Source: Mycobacterium sp. MYCO198283 (GTDB lineage Bacteria > Actinomycetota > Actinomycetes > Mycobacteriales > Mycobacteriaceae). From it: 64,000 nucleotides of DNA. Location: NCBI RefSeq assembly GCF_021213805.1, contig NZ_JAJQJI010000006.1, positions 186,001-250,000 of the forward strand. The letters run 5' to 3'. Of the stretch, positions 56,499 to 64,000 are shown one piece after another (the stretch's first letter is position 1; every line of letters begins with the position of its first letter). The translations under genes and the position numbers were made by a program. Below the pieces are notes generated by a model. That model was not told the origin of the DNA. It worked only from the letters and a program-made list of their open reading frames with translations, and made no database searches.

Positions 56499-57461
56499 GT
56501 GAGGCGTACTACTCTCGGTGGTCTCGACGTGTCAGCTCAGGGACTGGGCTGCATGGGAATGAGTGAGTACTACGGCGCATCCGACTGGGACACCAGCATC
56601 GCCACGATCCGCCATGCCATTGACGCGGGAGTTACGTTCCTTGACACCGCTGACCAATACGGCGCAGGCCACAACGAAGTGCTCGTCGGGCGCGGAATCG
56701 TCGGCAGACGCGACGACGTACAGATCGCCACGAAGTTCGGAATCGACCGCAGCGGCGGTGACGAGAATCGTTTCCACCGAGGCGATCCGCCCTACGTCAA
56801 GCGGTCCTGCGATGCATCGCTCCTGCGGCTCGGCGTCGACCACATCGATCTCTACTACCTGCACCGGCCGCCCGACAACGCCGAGATCGAGGACACGGTC
56901 GGCGCGATGGCCGAACTCGTCGAGGCGGGCAAGGTCCGCTATCTCGGACTCAGCGAGGTCAGCGGCGACCTGTTGCGTCGCGCTCACGCCGTACACCCAA
57001 TCGCCGCCGTGCAGAGCGAATACTCCCTCTGGACGAGGGATGTGGAGCCGGTGACGCCCGTCATGGCCGAATTGGGCGTCGGACTGGTGCCGTACGCTCC
57101 GTTGGGTCGCGGTTTCCTCACCGGCTCGGTGAAGACGGAGAATCTTGACGCCAGCGACTTCCGCGCCCGCAACCCGCGGTTCACAGGTGACGCCAGCAAG
57201 CAGAACCAAGCGATTGCGGACACCGTCCGCGAAGTGGCCGACCGGCTTGCCGTCCTGCCGGCACAGGTCGCCCTGGCCTGGGTGTACGCGCAGGAGGAGC
57301 GCCTGGGCGTCCCCGTCGTGCCGATTCCCGGAACGCGCCGTGCCGACAGACTCGACCAGAACGTCGCCTCGCTGAACGTCGGACTGGACGCGGAGGCTTT
57401 GGCGCAGCTACAACCCCTCAGCGATCAGGTTCGGGGTGGCCGCTACGCCGAGAGGCGGTGA
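56499..57461 (+). CDS. aldo/keto reductase
   Basis: A 320-residue NADPH-dependent aldo/keto reductase: LGCMGMSEYYG, catalytic Asp-Tyr in FLDTADQYGAGHNE, Lys in IATKFGI, His in YYLHRPP, and the cofactor-binding IPGTRRADRLDQN at the C-terminus. This is the AKR13/YakC-like branch, which reduces varied aldehydes. GGAGAAGGGA precedes the GTG. It stands alone between the accessory block and the TetR/MFS locus. Confidence 0.9.
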   Translation: MRRTTLGGLDVSAQGLGCMGMSEYYGASDWDTSIATIRHAIDAGVTFLDTADQYGAGHNEVLVGRGIVGRRDDVQIATKFGIDRSGGDENRFHRGDPPYVKRSCDASLLRLGVDHIDLYYLHRPPDNAEIEDTVGAMAELVEAGKVRYLGLSEVSGDLLRRAHAVHPIAAVQSEYSLWTRDVEPVTPVMAELGVGLVPYAPLGRGFLTGSVKTENLDASDFRARNPRFTGDASKQNQAIADTVREVADRLAVLPAQVALAWVYAQEERLGVPVVPIPGTRRADRLDQNVASLNVGLDAEALAQLQPLSDQVRGGRYAERR

Positions 57462-57620
57462 GATCGCCGGCGCACATCCCAGCGTCGACGGGTGCAGATC
57501 GGCACCACGGAGCCGGCCGTTACGCGGATCCCGTGGAGCGACTCAGACGGCAAGGAGGTATTGGTCGAACGCGTGATGTTCTCGCACGCCGGTCCGGCGA
57601 TCGGCGATCCTGCGCATGGC

Positions 57621-58388
57621 TCAGTCATCAGCGCTTCCTCGGGATGTCAGGGTCGGGGCGGCCTCGTCCTTCGGACGACTCGGATCGGTTCCGCCGCTCG
57701 GCGGCGCCAGGATGGCACTGAGGAGCATGGCGACGCTGCGGTCACGGCGCTCATTGTTGCTCCCGCCGATGAAGATGTCTGATCCCATCGTGTGCAACGT
57801 GGGGTGCCGGTCGGGATCTGCGCGCTGCAGGGTCTGAATCAGGTCCGTGATGCCTTGCTCGCCCTTGTTCGATCGCTGGCTCCATTCCAACGCACTTGCG
57901 GTGCAGTGCTGCAGCAGAAGATCGACCGCCCAGGCCGCACGCTCGTCCGGGGAGATGCCTGCCGAGAGCAGCAACTTGAGGAGCAACTCCAAGAGGTCAA
58001 GGTAGTGCGGCCCGTCGGGCCAGATGTAGAGCGCAGCCTGCGCTACTGCGGGGTGGTCGATGAGCAGATCCATGTACTCGATGAGCAGCCGGTGCAGCCG
58101 ACTCCGCGGGCAGTCGACGCCATCCCACGACAGGTCTAGCTGCGCCAGCAGGCGGTCCAGCACCAGCGCTCTCAAGTGAGTTGTGTTGCGGACGTAGACA
58201 TATAGCGAGGCGGCGCCGGTGTTCAGTTCTCCGGCCACTTTCCGCATCGAGAGGTCGTCCTTGCCGTCGCGTTCGATCACCGTCAGGGCCGCGTCGACGA
58301 TTGCGGCGCGCGACAAGGGCGCCTTGGCGGGTCGCGCGCGTCGGCTTACGGGCTCCCGGCGAGTCGCGCGTGATTGAACCGGCTCCAT
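57621..58388 (-). CDS. TetR-family regulator (TetR_C-type ligand domain)
   Basis: A 255-residue regulator. After an Arg-rich tail comes the helix-turn-helix AALTVIERDGKDDLSMRKVAGELNTGAASLYVYVRN, then a ligand domain with LLIEYMDLLIDHPAVAQAALYIWP. That arrangement fits the TetR_C branch that controls efflux pumps. The ATG at 58388 is seven bases after TACACT, so the message is leaderless. It is divergent from the MFS gene, with two perfect palindromes between. Confidence 0.87.
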   Translation of the reverse strand: MEPVQSRATRREPVSRRARPAKAPLSRAAIVDAALTVIERDGKDDLSMRKVAGELNTGAASLYVYVRNTTHLRALVLDRLLAQLDLSWDGVDCPRSRLHRLLIEYMDLLIDHPAVAQAALYIWPDGPHYLDLLELLLKLLLSAGISPDERAAWAVDLLLQHCTASALEWSQRSNKGEQGITDLIQTLQRADPDRHPTLHTMGSDIFIGGSNNERRDRSVAMLLSAILAPPSGGTDPSRPKDEAAPTLTSRGSADD

Positions 58389-58395
58389 GCCGGCT

Positions 58396-58401
58396 AGTGT
58401 A
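58396..58401 (-). promoter_or_regulatory. -10 box (TACACT) of the TetR gene
   Basis: TACACT on the minus strand ends seven bases before the ATG at 58388. The first operator palindrome starts three bases upstream of the box. Confidence 0.55.
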
Positions 58402-58403
58402 TA

Positions 58404-58432
58404 ACGAACATGTTCGTAACGAACGCGTTCGT
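58404..58432. promoter_or_regulatory. tandem 14-bp palindromic operators
   Basis: ACGAACATGTTCGT (58404-58417) and ACGAACGCGTTCGT (58419-58432) are both perfect palindromes with the same outer bases, centred 15 bases apart. Two regulator dimers could bind side by side and block both divergent promoters. Confidence 0.8.
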
Positions 58433-58477
58433 CCACCGAGTGCGTCTGATGCTTCCACCACCGAGAAGAGACAAGCG

Positions 58478-59914
58478 TTGAGTGTGTTGCCCGCGGTTAC
58501 CAGTCCGAAGCCGGCTCTGTCGCGGCGTCAAATGTGGCTGGCCTTGGTTGCGGTGTTGTTCGCTGATGCGCTCGATTTGGTCGATGGGACGGTCACCAGC
58601 GTTGCCGCCCCGACGATCATGCGTGATATCGGTGGGGGCGAATCGTTGGTGAAGTGGCTGGGCGCCGGTTACTCCGTCGCGTTGGGTTCGCTCATGGTGG
58701 TCGGCGGGCGGCTCGGTGACCGCTATGGACAGCGGCAAACGTTTCTTCTCGGTATGGCGGGGTTCGTAGCCGCGTCGGTGTTGGCCGGTTGCGCGCCGAA
58801 CGCATCAGCGCTGATCACAGCCCGTGTCGTGCAGGGCGCGTTCGGGGCGTTGCTGATCCCGCAGGGCATGGCCATCATGGCCGCAGCTTTTCCCAGGGAC
58901 ATGTTGAAGCGTGCCTTCGCCATCTTCGCGCCGGCGCTCGTCATCTTCGCGGCGGGTGGACCCGTGTTCGGTGGCCTCCTGCTTGACGCCGACCTTCTGG
59001 GCCTGAGCTGGCGAGCGGTGTTCCTCATCAACGTGGTGGTTGGCGGTGCCGGGTTCTTGTTGGCGTGGCGAGTCCTACCGCGCGTGGCGGCCACCCGGGA
59101 AACCCGCATCGACACAACCGGCGCTCTGCTGATGATCGTCGCCGCCTTCGGGGTCTTGGCGGGTGTGGTTCACGGCACCAACGATGGCTGGACCGAACTG
59201 CCGTTGTCCCTCATCGGCGGCGGAGCGGTCTGTTTCGCGCTATTCGTCAGGCAGCAGCGTGCCGTCGCACATCCTTTGCTCGATCGTTCGCTGCTTGCCA
59301 ATCGCGGCTTTTCTACCGGGCTGATCGCCGGACTGCTGATCTTCGCCATCTTCAGTGGTGTGATGTACGTGCTGTCTCTCAATTTTCAACTGAGCCTGCA
59401 CTTCTCGCCAACTCAGGCCGCCATCAACTTGCTCCCACTGACGATCGGTATCGCCATGGGATCAACGCTCAGCACCGCACTCCTGAGCAGGTTAGGAAGA
59501 TGGGTTGTCGCGCTTGGGCTTACGGCTAGCGGTGCCGGATTGGGCACGCTGCTGGCCGTCGTGGTCCGATACGATGGGAACCCGACCTCGTGGCAACTTG
59601 GTGTCGCGACGTTGATCATCGGCCTGGGGGCCGGCACATGCTTCAACGCCATTTTCAACGTCACCCTGGGCGATGTGGCGCCCGGTGATGCGGGTGCAGC
59701 AAGTGGATCTCTCAACGCAATTCAGCAGTTGGCCAACGGCATTGGCACGGCAGTCGTGACCTCGGTGTACTTCGCCGCCGCTGCCTCGGGGCCGGTCTGC
59801 GCCATGCGCGTCACCCTTTGGCTTGCCCTGGTGGTCACGGCAGCGTGCCTGGTGGTCGCCGTTCCGCTACTACCCCGTCACTCGACGACACCCGAGGAGC
59901 CGAAACGCACATGA
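58478..59914 (+). CDS. MFS transporter, DHA2 (EmrB/QacA-like) family
   Basis: A 478-residue protein with about 14 membrane helices. Family motifs are LDLVDGTVTSVAAPTIMRDI (helix 1), GGRLGDRYGQRQTFLLG (motif A), GAFGALLIPQGMAIMAAAFP (motif C region) and FAAGGPVFGGLLLD. These proton antiporters export drugs or lipids. The start is uncertain: a TTG at 58478 with GAGAAGAGA upstream, or a GTG at 58484. The next gene overlaps its stop by ATGA, and the TetR gene is divergent. Confidence 0.85.
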   Translation: MSVLPAVTSPKPALSRRQMWLALVAVLFADALDLVDGTVTSVAAPTIMRDIGGGESLVKWLGAGYSVALGSLMVVGGRLGDRYGQRQTFLLGMAGFVAASVLAGCAPNASALITARVVQGAFGALLIPQGMAIMAAAFPRDMLKRAFAIFAPALVIFAAGGPVFGGLLLDADLLGLSWRAVFLINVVVGGAGFLLAWRVLPRVAATRETRIDTTGALLMIVAAFGVLAGVVHGTNDGWTELPLSLIGGGAVCFALFVRQQRAVAHPLLDRSLLANRGFSTGLIAGLLIFAIFSGVMYVLSLNFQLSLHFSPTQAAINLLPLTIGIAMGSTLSTALLSRLGRWVVALGLTASGAGLGTLLAVVVRYDGNPTSWQLGVATLIIGLGAGTCFNAIFNVTLGDVAPGDAGAASGSLNAIQQLANGIGTAVVTSVYFAAAASGPVCAMRVTLWLALVVTAACLVVAVPLLPRHSTTPEEPKRT

Positions 59915-60552
59915 CTGGCAACGCGCGACATCTCGTTGTCCTCGGTGCCGCCGGACGTACCGGCCGCCTCATCGTCGGCGAAGCGCTCCGGGCCGGTTGC
60001 ACCGTCACTGCGGTCATCCGAGATCCGCAGCGAGCGGACCAGTTTCAGGTGCCCGGGGTGACTCTTCACATCGGCGACTCACGTGACCCGAGCTCGTGGG
60101 TGGCCGCTCTGCGACCTGACCGCGTCGTGGTCTCTGCCGTGGGGCACAAGGGCCGTAGGTCGAACGGCTTGTACGGCGACACCGCACGAGCCGTCATTGC
60201 GGCCCAAAGCGAGTCCGGCGCAGGACGTTTCGTCGGAATCACATCGTGCGGTGTCCGCCTCGACGACCCTGGCCATCGCTGGTGGTATCGCCACCTCCTG
60301 GCACCGCTCGGTCGCAGCACGTACGCCGATATGTCCGACATGGAACGCCTAATTGCGGCGTCCGACCTCGAATGGACGTTCGTCCGGCCCGGACGCCTTG
60401 ACGAGCGGCAGTCACAGGGCGCTTACCGCATCGGCGATGGCGCAATCCCACCCGGGGGGATCGGAATCAGTCGTTCCGCCCTCGCTCAATTCGTGGTGCA
60501 GTGCGCCACCAGCGAGGAATGGATCCGCCGCTACCCGACGATCACACGCTGA
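59911..60552 (+). CDS. NAD(P)H-binding atypical SDR
   Basis: A 213-residue Rossmann protein: VVLGAAGRTGRLIVGEALRAG at the start, RDP at the NADP-selecting turn, and FVGITSCGVRLDD and FVRPGRLDE later. This is the NmrA/HSCARG-like or flavin-reductase-like group of atypical SDRs. No catalytic Tyr-xxx-Lys in the usual position is clear, so it may sense redox state. It is coupled to the transporter gene (ATGA), so both answer to the TetR regulator. Confidence 0.82.
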   Translation: MTGNARHLVVLGAAGRTGRLIVGEALRAGCTVTAVIRDPQRADQFQVPGVTLHIGDSRDPSSWVAALRPDRVVVSAVGHKGRRSNGLYGDTARAVIAAQSESGAGRFVGITSCGVRLDDPGHRWWYRHLLAPLGRSTYADMSDMERLIAASDLEWTFVRPGRLDERQSQGAYRIGDGAIPPGGIGISRSALAQFVVQCATSEEWIRRYPTITR

Positions 60553-60562
60553 GTAGTCGAGT

Positions 60563-61546
60563 TCACCCTCGAGTGCCGCCCGCCGCGGCGCGAAAGGACC
60601 GGCGGTATGCGGCCGGGGTGGTCTGCGTCGCGGCGTGGAAGCGGCGGCGCAGATTGGTGGCCGACACCAGCCCGACGCGTCTGGCGATCACGTCGACCGG
60701 CAGGTCGGTCGTCTCCAGCAGGATCTGCGCGCGGGCGACGCGTTGGGCGAGGAGCCATTGCCCGGGACTCACGCCGAGCTGCTCGGTGAAGCGCCGCGCC
60801 AGCGTGCGCGTCGATACCCGAAGCTGAGTTGCCATGTCGGCCAACCGGATCGGTTCGTCGAGGCGTTCGCCGACCCAGTTGAGCACTTCCGCCAGTGACG
60901 GCTGCGGAGTGGGCGACTGCAGCGGCATCGCGAACTGCGTCTGTCCCCCTTGCCGGTAGGGCGGCAGCACCATGTGCCTGGCGATTCGGTCGGCGTACGC
61001 CGCGCCCTGGTCAGTGCGTACCAGATGGAGGCACAGGTCGATACCGGCGCCCGCGCCGGCACTCGTCGCGACATCGCCATGGTCGACGTACAACGCGTCC
61101 GGATCGACGTCGATGTCGGGAAACGCGGTCTGCAAGCGAGCGGTGGCTGCCCAGTGCGTGGTGGCGCGACGACCGTCGAGCAAGCCGGTGCGGGCCAGCG
61201 CGAACACGCCGCTGCAGATGGTGACGATCCGGCAGCCACGCGCGTGCGCGACCCGAAGCGCGTCGAGCACAGAATCCGACACTGCCGCGTCCGGCGGGCG
61301 CCACCCCGGGATGACGATCGTGTCGGCGGCCTCGAGTTCGGATAGTCCTCGCTCCACGGTCACGCTGACACCGGCCGTGGTCGGGACCCGGCCGGGCGAC
61401 TCGGCACACACCGTCAGCTCGTAGCGGGTCGGGATTGACTCGCGCGGGGTTCCGAACACCTCTGCGACACAACCGAGTTCGAATGCACCCTGCGGCGCAT
61501 TGACCAGCGCTACCACCCGGTGAACGGAGCAGCTCCCGCCGACCAT
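60563..61546 (-). CDS. GlxA/FtrA-type AraC regulator with a DJ-1/PfpI domain
   Basis: A 327-residue regulator. The N-terminal DJ-1/PfpI-like domain (about 8-180) has the nucleophile-elbow position in ICSGVFALARTG, where the Cys is kept. The C-terminal AraC domain carries two helix-turn-helix motifs (IRLADMATQLRVSTRTLARRF, and LPVDVIARRVGLVSATNLRRRF). The ATG at 61546 is six bases after TACAAT, so the message is leaderless. It is divergent from the cupin gene, its probable target. Confidence 0.87.
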   Translation of the reverse strand: MVGGSCSVHRVVALVNAPQGAFELGCVAEVFGTPRESIPTRYELTVCAESPGRVPTTAGVSVTVERGLSELEAADTIVIPGWRPPDAAVSDSVLDALRVAHARGCRIVTICSGVFALARTGLLDGRRATTHWAATARLQTAFPDIDVDPDALYVDHGDVATSAGAGAGIDLCLHLVRTDQGAAYADRIARHMVLPPYRQGGQTQFAMPLQSPTPQPSLAEVLNWVGERLDEPIRLADMATQLRVSTRTLARRFTEQLGVSPGQWLLAQRVARAQILLETTDLPVDVIARRVGLVSATNLRRRFHAATQTTPAAYRRSFRAAAGGTRG

Positions 61547-61552
61547 GGCGAG

Positions 61553-61558
61553 ATTGTA
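61553..61558 (-). promoter_or_regulatory. -10 box (TACAAT) of the AraC-type gene
   Basis: TACAAT on the minus strand ends six bases before the ATG at 61546. It is one base from the ideal -10 box. Confidence 0.6.
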
Positions 61559-61616
61559 CCCACACACGTCTTTCGTGACACTGGCCTCGACCCGCGCCCG
61601 CTTCCACCATTGCGTC

Positions 61617-61955
61617 ATGAACTCGAACGATGGACCGGAGATGGCGGGATATGAGTGGGCGACGGTGGCGCAAGCGCCGGTGCGGGAGCTGTTCCCCGGC
61701 ATCCGGCTGCGGCCGCTGTGGGCAGGCGACGGCGGCGCCGCAGCGTTCGTGCTGGAGATGGATCCTGACACCAGCTGGCCGCACCGCGACGTCCACGAGC
61801 CGGGGCCGGAGGAGGTTTTCGTCGTCCAGGGCACCTTCCACGACGGGGTACGCGGGTATCCGCAGGGATCCTTCATCCATGCCCCCGCCGGCTCCTGGCA
61901 CGTGCCGCAAACCACGACGGGGTGCACGCTCTTTCTCTTCTATCCGCGTGGCTGA
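61617..61955 (+). CDS. cupin-domain (ChrR-like) protein
   Basis: A 112-residue single cupin: WPHRDVHEPGPEEVFVVQG supplies the first motif, with His and Glu ligands, and GSFIHAPAGSWHVPQ the second, with a His. It resembles the ChrR-type cupins that bind zinc or iron. The ATG at 61617 has no ribosome-binding site; the ATG at 61653, just after GGAG, could be the true start and keeps both motifs. It is divergent from the AraC-type gene. Confidence 0.75.
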   Translation: MNSNDGPEMAGYEWATVAQAPVRELFPGIRLRPLWAGDGGAAAFVLEMDPDTSWPHRDVHEPGPEEVFVVQGTFHDGVRGYPQGSFIHAPAGSWHVPQTTTGCTLFLFYPRG

Positions 61956-62088
61956 GGAGCGACCCCGGCCCGCGCGGTCGAGCAGCCGCAGCCGGGAAGT
62001 CCGTGTAGTCGATGGCGTTCGCTGGTGGCGCTGACGCGGCGGCCCGGTTCAGCCTCGCGGCGGCCGCAACGTCAGGCAGGCTGGAGGC

Positions 62089-63756
62089 ATGACGCCGGCG
62101 ACGGAACTGCTCGACGCGGTGGTTGCTCTGGACGACGTGTTGCGGCGGGTGAGCTTTCCGCTGCCCGCGCCGTCGGCATGGCCGGCCGAACGCGACCGCC
62201 GCCAACTCGCCGGCCAGCTGAGCGACTACCTCATCCCCCGGTTGCGCAGCGTCGACGCTCCCCTGCTCGCGGTGGTCGGGGGATCCACCGGCGCCGGCAA
62301 GTCGACGCTCATCAACTCGCTGGTCGGCGCCGACGTCAGCCAATCCGGCGTGCTGCGGCCCACCACCCGCGGCCCGGTGATCGTCTGCCATCCAACGGAC
62401 CTGCCGTGGTTCACCGACGACCGGATCCTGCCGCAGCTGCCGCGGTCCTCCGGCCCCGATGGCCTGCGATTGGCGCCGCATCCGGGCATCGGGCCCGGTC
62501 TGGCGCTGCTGGACGCCCCGGACATCGACAGCGTGGTGAGCAGCAACCGCGAACTCGCCGGGACGCTGCTCGCCGCTGCCGACCTGTGGATCTTCCTCAC
62601 GACGGCGGCCCGCTACGCCGACGCGGTGCCGTGGCACATGCTGCACACCGCGCGTGACCGCGGCACCGCCATTGCGATCGTCCTCGACCGCTGCCCACCC
62701 GAGGCCGTCCGCGACGTGGCCGGCCACCTGTCGGACATGCTCGCCGCGAGCGGGCTGACCGAGGCGCCGCTGTTCGTCATCGAAGAGCAGTCGCTGCGCC
62801 ACGGCCGGTTGAAGGACAAGTCGCTGCATCCGATCCGAGCCTGGCTCGGCGGGCTCACCGCCGACGCGGAGCAGCGAACGTCGGTGGTGCGCTACACGCT
62901 GCAGGGCGCGCTGCGCAGTCTGCCGCCGCGCACCCAGGCGCTGGCCGGCGCACTGGACGAACAAGCCGACGTCCGCGCCCAGCTCGAGTCGTGCGTCGCG
63001 TCGTCCTTCGACAGCGCCCTCGCCCGGGTCGACGACGCCATCCGCGACGGCGCCCTGCTGCGCGGCGAGGTGCTCGCCCGCTGGCAGGACGTGGTGGGCA
63101 CCGGGGAGTACCTGCGTCGGCTGGAGTCACGGGTCGGGAGGATCCGCGACCGGATGGTGGCCGCCGTCACCGGACGGTCCACGCCTGTCGAGGAACTGGG
63201 CTCGGCGTTGGAGAGCGGCATCGTCACCATCGTGAAGGCCGCGGCGGAAGACGCTGCCGAATCGTCGTACGCATGCTGGGCCCGCCATCAGGCCGGTACC
63301 CAGCTGCTCACCGACGACTTGGCCCGGCCCGCACCAGGATTGGACGACGCGGTCGAGCTGCTCGTCCGGGAATGGGAAGGTTTCGTGCTCGATCTGGTGC
63401 GCACCGAAGGCGCATCCAAGCGGTCGAGTGCGCGACTGGCCTCCTACGGCGTCAACGGGGCCGGGCTCGTCGTCATGCTGGCGGTGTTCAGCCAGACAGC
63501 CGGGCTCACGGGCGCCGAGATCGCGGTGGCCGGTGGCACGTCGGTGGCCGGCCAGAAGGTGCTCGAGGCGATCTTCGGCGAGCAGGCGGTCCGCGGCCTG
63601 GCGCGCCAAGCACGCGACCAGCTGCTGACCCGGGTGAAGGAGCTGCTGGCGCACGACGCGGACCGGTACCGCCGCATCCTGGGCTCGGCGTCGTCCGCCG
63701 TCACGGGCGACGAGCTGCGGGCCGCCGCCCATCGGGTTGCGGCGGTGCTTCAGTGA
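62089..63756 (+). CDS. large P-loop GTPase-domain protein
   Basis: A 555-residue protein with a G1 motif GGSTGAGKSTLINSLVG (about residue 64), a switch-like RPTTRGPV and an altered G3 LLDAPDID. A long helical C-terminal half includes a hydrophobic hairpin (GAGLVVMLAVFSQTAGLTGAEIAVAGG, about 460-490). The build recalls dynamin-like or YfjP-like membrane-associated GTPases found as adjacent pairs in mycobacteria. The next gene overlaps its stop by GTGA and is a second GTPase, so they probably act as a heteromer. GGAGG is very close to the ATG. Confidence 0.75.
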   Translation: MTPATELLDAVVALDDVLRRVSFPLPAPSAWPAERDRRQLAGQLSDYLIPRLRSVDAPLLAVVGGSTGAGKSTLINSLVGADVSQSGVLRPTTRGPVIVCHPTDLPWFTDDRILPQLPRSSGPDGLRLAPHPGIGPGLALLDAPDIDSVVSSNRELAGTLLAAADLWIFLTTAARYADAVPWHMLHTARDRGTAIAIVLDRCPPEAVRDVAGHLSDMLAASGLTEAPLFVIEEQSLRHGRLKDKSLHPIRAWLGGLTADAEQRTSVVRYTLQGALRSLPPRTQALAGALDEQADVRAQLESCVASSFDSALARVDDAIRDGALLRGEVLARWQDVVGTGEYLRRLESRVGRIRDRMVAAVTGRSTPVEELGSALESGIVTIVKAAAEDAAESSYACWARHQAGTQLLTDDLARPAPGLDDAVELLVREWEGFVLDLVRTEGASKRSSARLASYGVNGAGLVVMLAVFSQTAGLTGAEIAVAGGTSVAGQKVLEAIFGEQAVRGLARQARDQLLTRVKELLAHDADRYRRILGSASSAVTGDELRAAAHRVAAVLQ

Positions 63757-64000
63757 CGCTGGTCGAGCGGCTGGCGGCGCTGTCAGCGGTGGCTGCGCTC
63801 GGCGACGGCCGGTTGCCCGACGACATTCTCGCCGATGCGCGCACCCTCGACGCGCGCGCCGGGGCGCGGCTGCGGCTGTCCGGCGAGCACACCGTGGTGG
63901 CGCTGGCCGGAGCCACCGGCAGCGGAAAGTCCTCGCTGTTCAACGCGATCGCCGGCACGCCGCTTGCACAGGTCGGCATCCGGCGGCCCACCACATCGGC
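63753..64000 (+). CDS. second P-loop GTPase (N-terminal part, window edge)
   Basis: The first 82 codons are visible. They contain a G1 motif ALAGATGSGKSSLFNAIAGTP near residue 50 and the switch-like GIRRPTTS at the cut, parallel to the upstream protein. The GTG start overlaps the upstream stop (GTGA), so the two are translationally coupled. The rest lies outside the window, so its length and membrane parts cannot be judged. Confidence 0.8.
   Translation, partial: MTLVERLAALSAVAALGDGRLPDDILADARTLDARAGARLRLSGEHTVVALAGATGSGKSSLFNAIAGTPLAQVGIRRPTTS

Noticed and set aside
57492..57782. A 96-codon frame after the aldo/keto reductase
   Set aside because: It runs antisense into the TetR gene, and its second half is the mirror of that coding sequence.

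Overview
The window is GC-rich, densely coded actinobacterial DNA and reads as a chromosome segment of a mycobacterium, probably a fast-growing Mycolicibacterium type. The evidence is a furA-katG pair, an MspA-type porin, a RipD-like inactive NlpC/P60 protein, a Tpx with Cys60/Cys93, an R2lox protein whose metal ligands sit at the positions known from M. tuberculosis Rv0233, an Rv0910-like SRPBCC protein, and many leaderless promoters (a TANNNT -10 box 6-8 bases before the start codon). No tRNA, rRNA or CRISPR array was seen.

Layout. 0-7.4 kb: a hydrolase, a CHASE3 histidine kinase joined in frame to a receiver, a receiver-PP2C protein, and furA-katG with katG frameshifted. 7.5-15.6 kb: metabolic and envelope genes (epimerase, SRPBCC, aldehyde dehydrogenase, MspA porin, TenA, Tpx, RipD, methyltransferase). 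15.7-20.2 kb: a 1382-residue multi-domain sensor/phosphatase overlapping a STAS anti-sigma-factor antagonist, together a partner-switching module. 21.9-26.2 kb: a YgiB/YgiC/DUF350-type cluster, then a radical-SAM protein resembling spore photoproduct lyase and an EVE-like protein, ending against R2lox. 27.3-30.6 kb: hydrolase, MOSC protein, Acg-type nitroreductase, YihY protein. 30.6-34.7 kb: carotenoid-type genes (CrtI-like, CruG/CrtQ-like, CruF-like). 34.7-40.6 kb: BluB, Nei-type glycosylase, S4 protein, FKBP lipoprotein, SDR/LysR pair, VOC protein, cytidine deaminase. 40.6-44.9 kb: DUF347 membrane protein, a two-component pair with tail-to-tail overlapping genes, and a FetB-like permease.

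45-56 kb is accessory DNA. It holds three type II toxin-antitoxin loci (RHH/Doc with a broken Doc, VapB with a cut-down VapC, an intact MazEF), a broken dienelactone hydrolase gene, and a 6-kb block (50044-56055) whose two edges carry the same outward-pointing motif TGTCTCA-N7-TGGCGG. Three iterated copies stand at the right edge, as in IS21-family ends, but there is no transposase inside. The block carries a TetR regulator, a perfect palindromic operator and a hydrolase-monooxygenase-SDR operon resembling mymA/lipR/sadH. 56.5-64 kb: aldo/keto reductase, a TetR/MFS/NAD(P)-binding efflux-type locus with tandem 14-bp palindromes, a GlxA-type AraC regulator, a cupin, and two coupled GTPase genes cut by the window edge.

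An unusual number of otherwise good genes are broken by single-base shifts (katG, an SDR, doc, a dienelactone hydrolase, a methyltransferase, probably a small Ala/Glu-rich protein; perhaps also the kinase/receiver junction). Several lie in C4/G4 runs. This is either active gene decay or uncorrected run-length sequencing error, and raw reads should be checked before biological conclusions are drawn.
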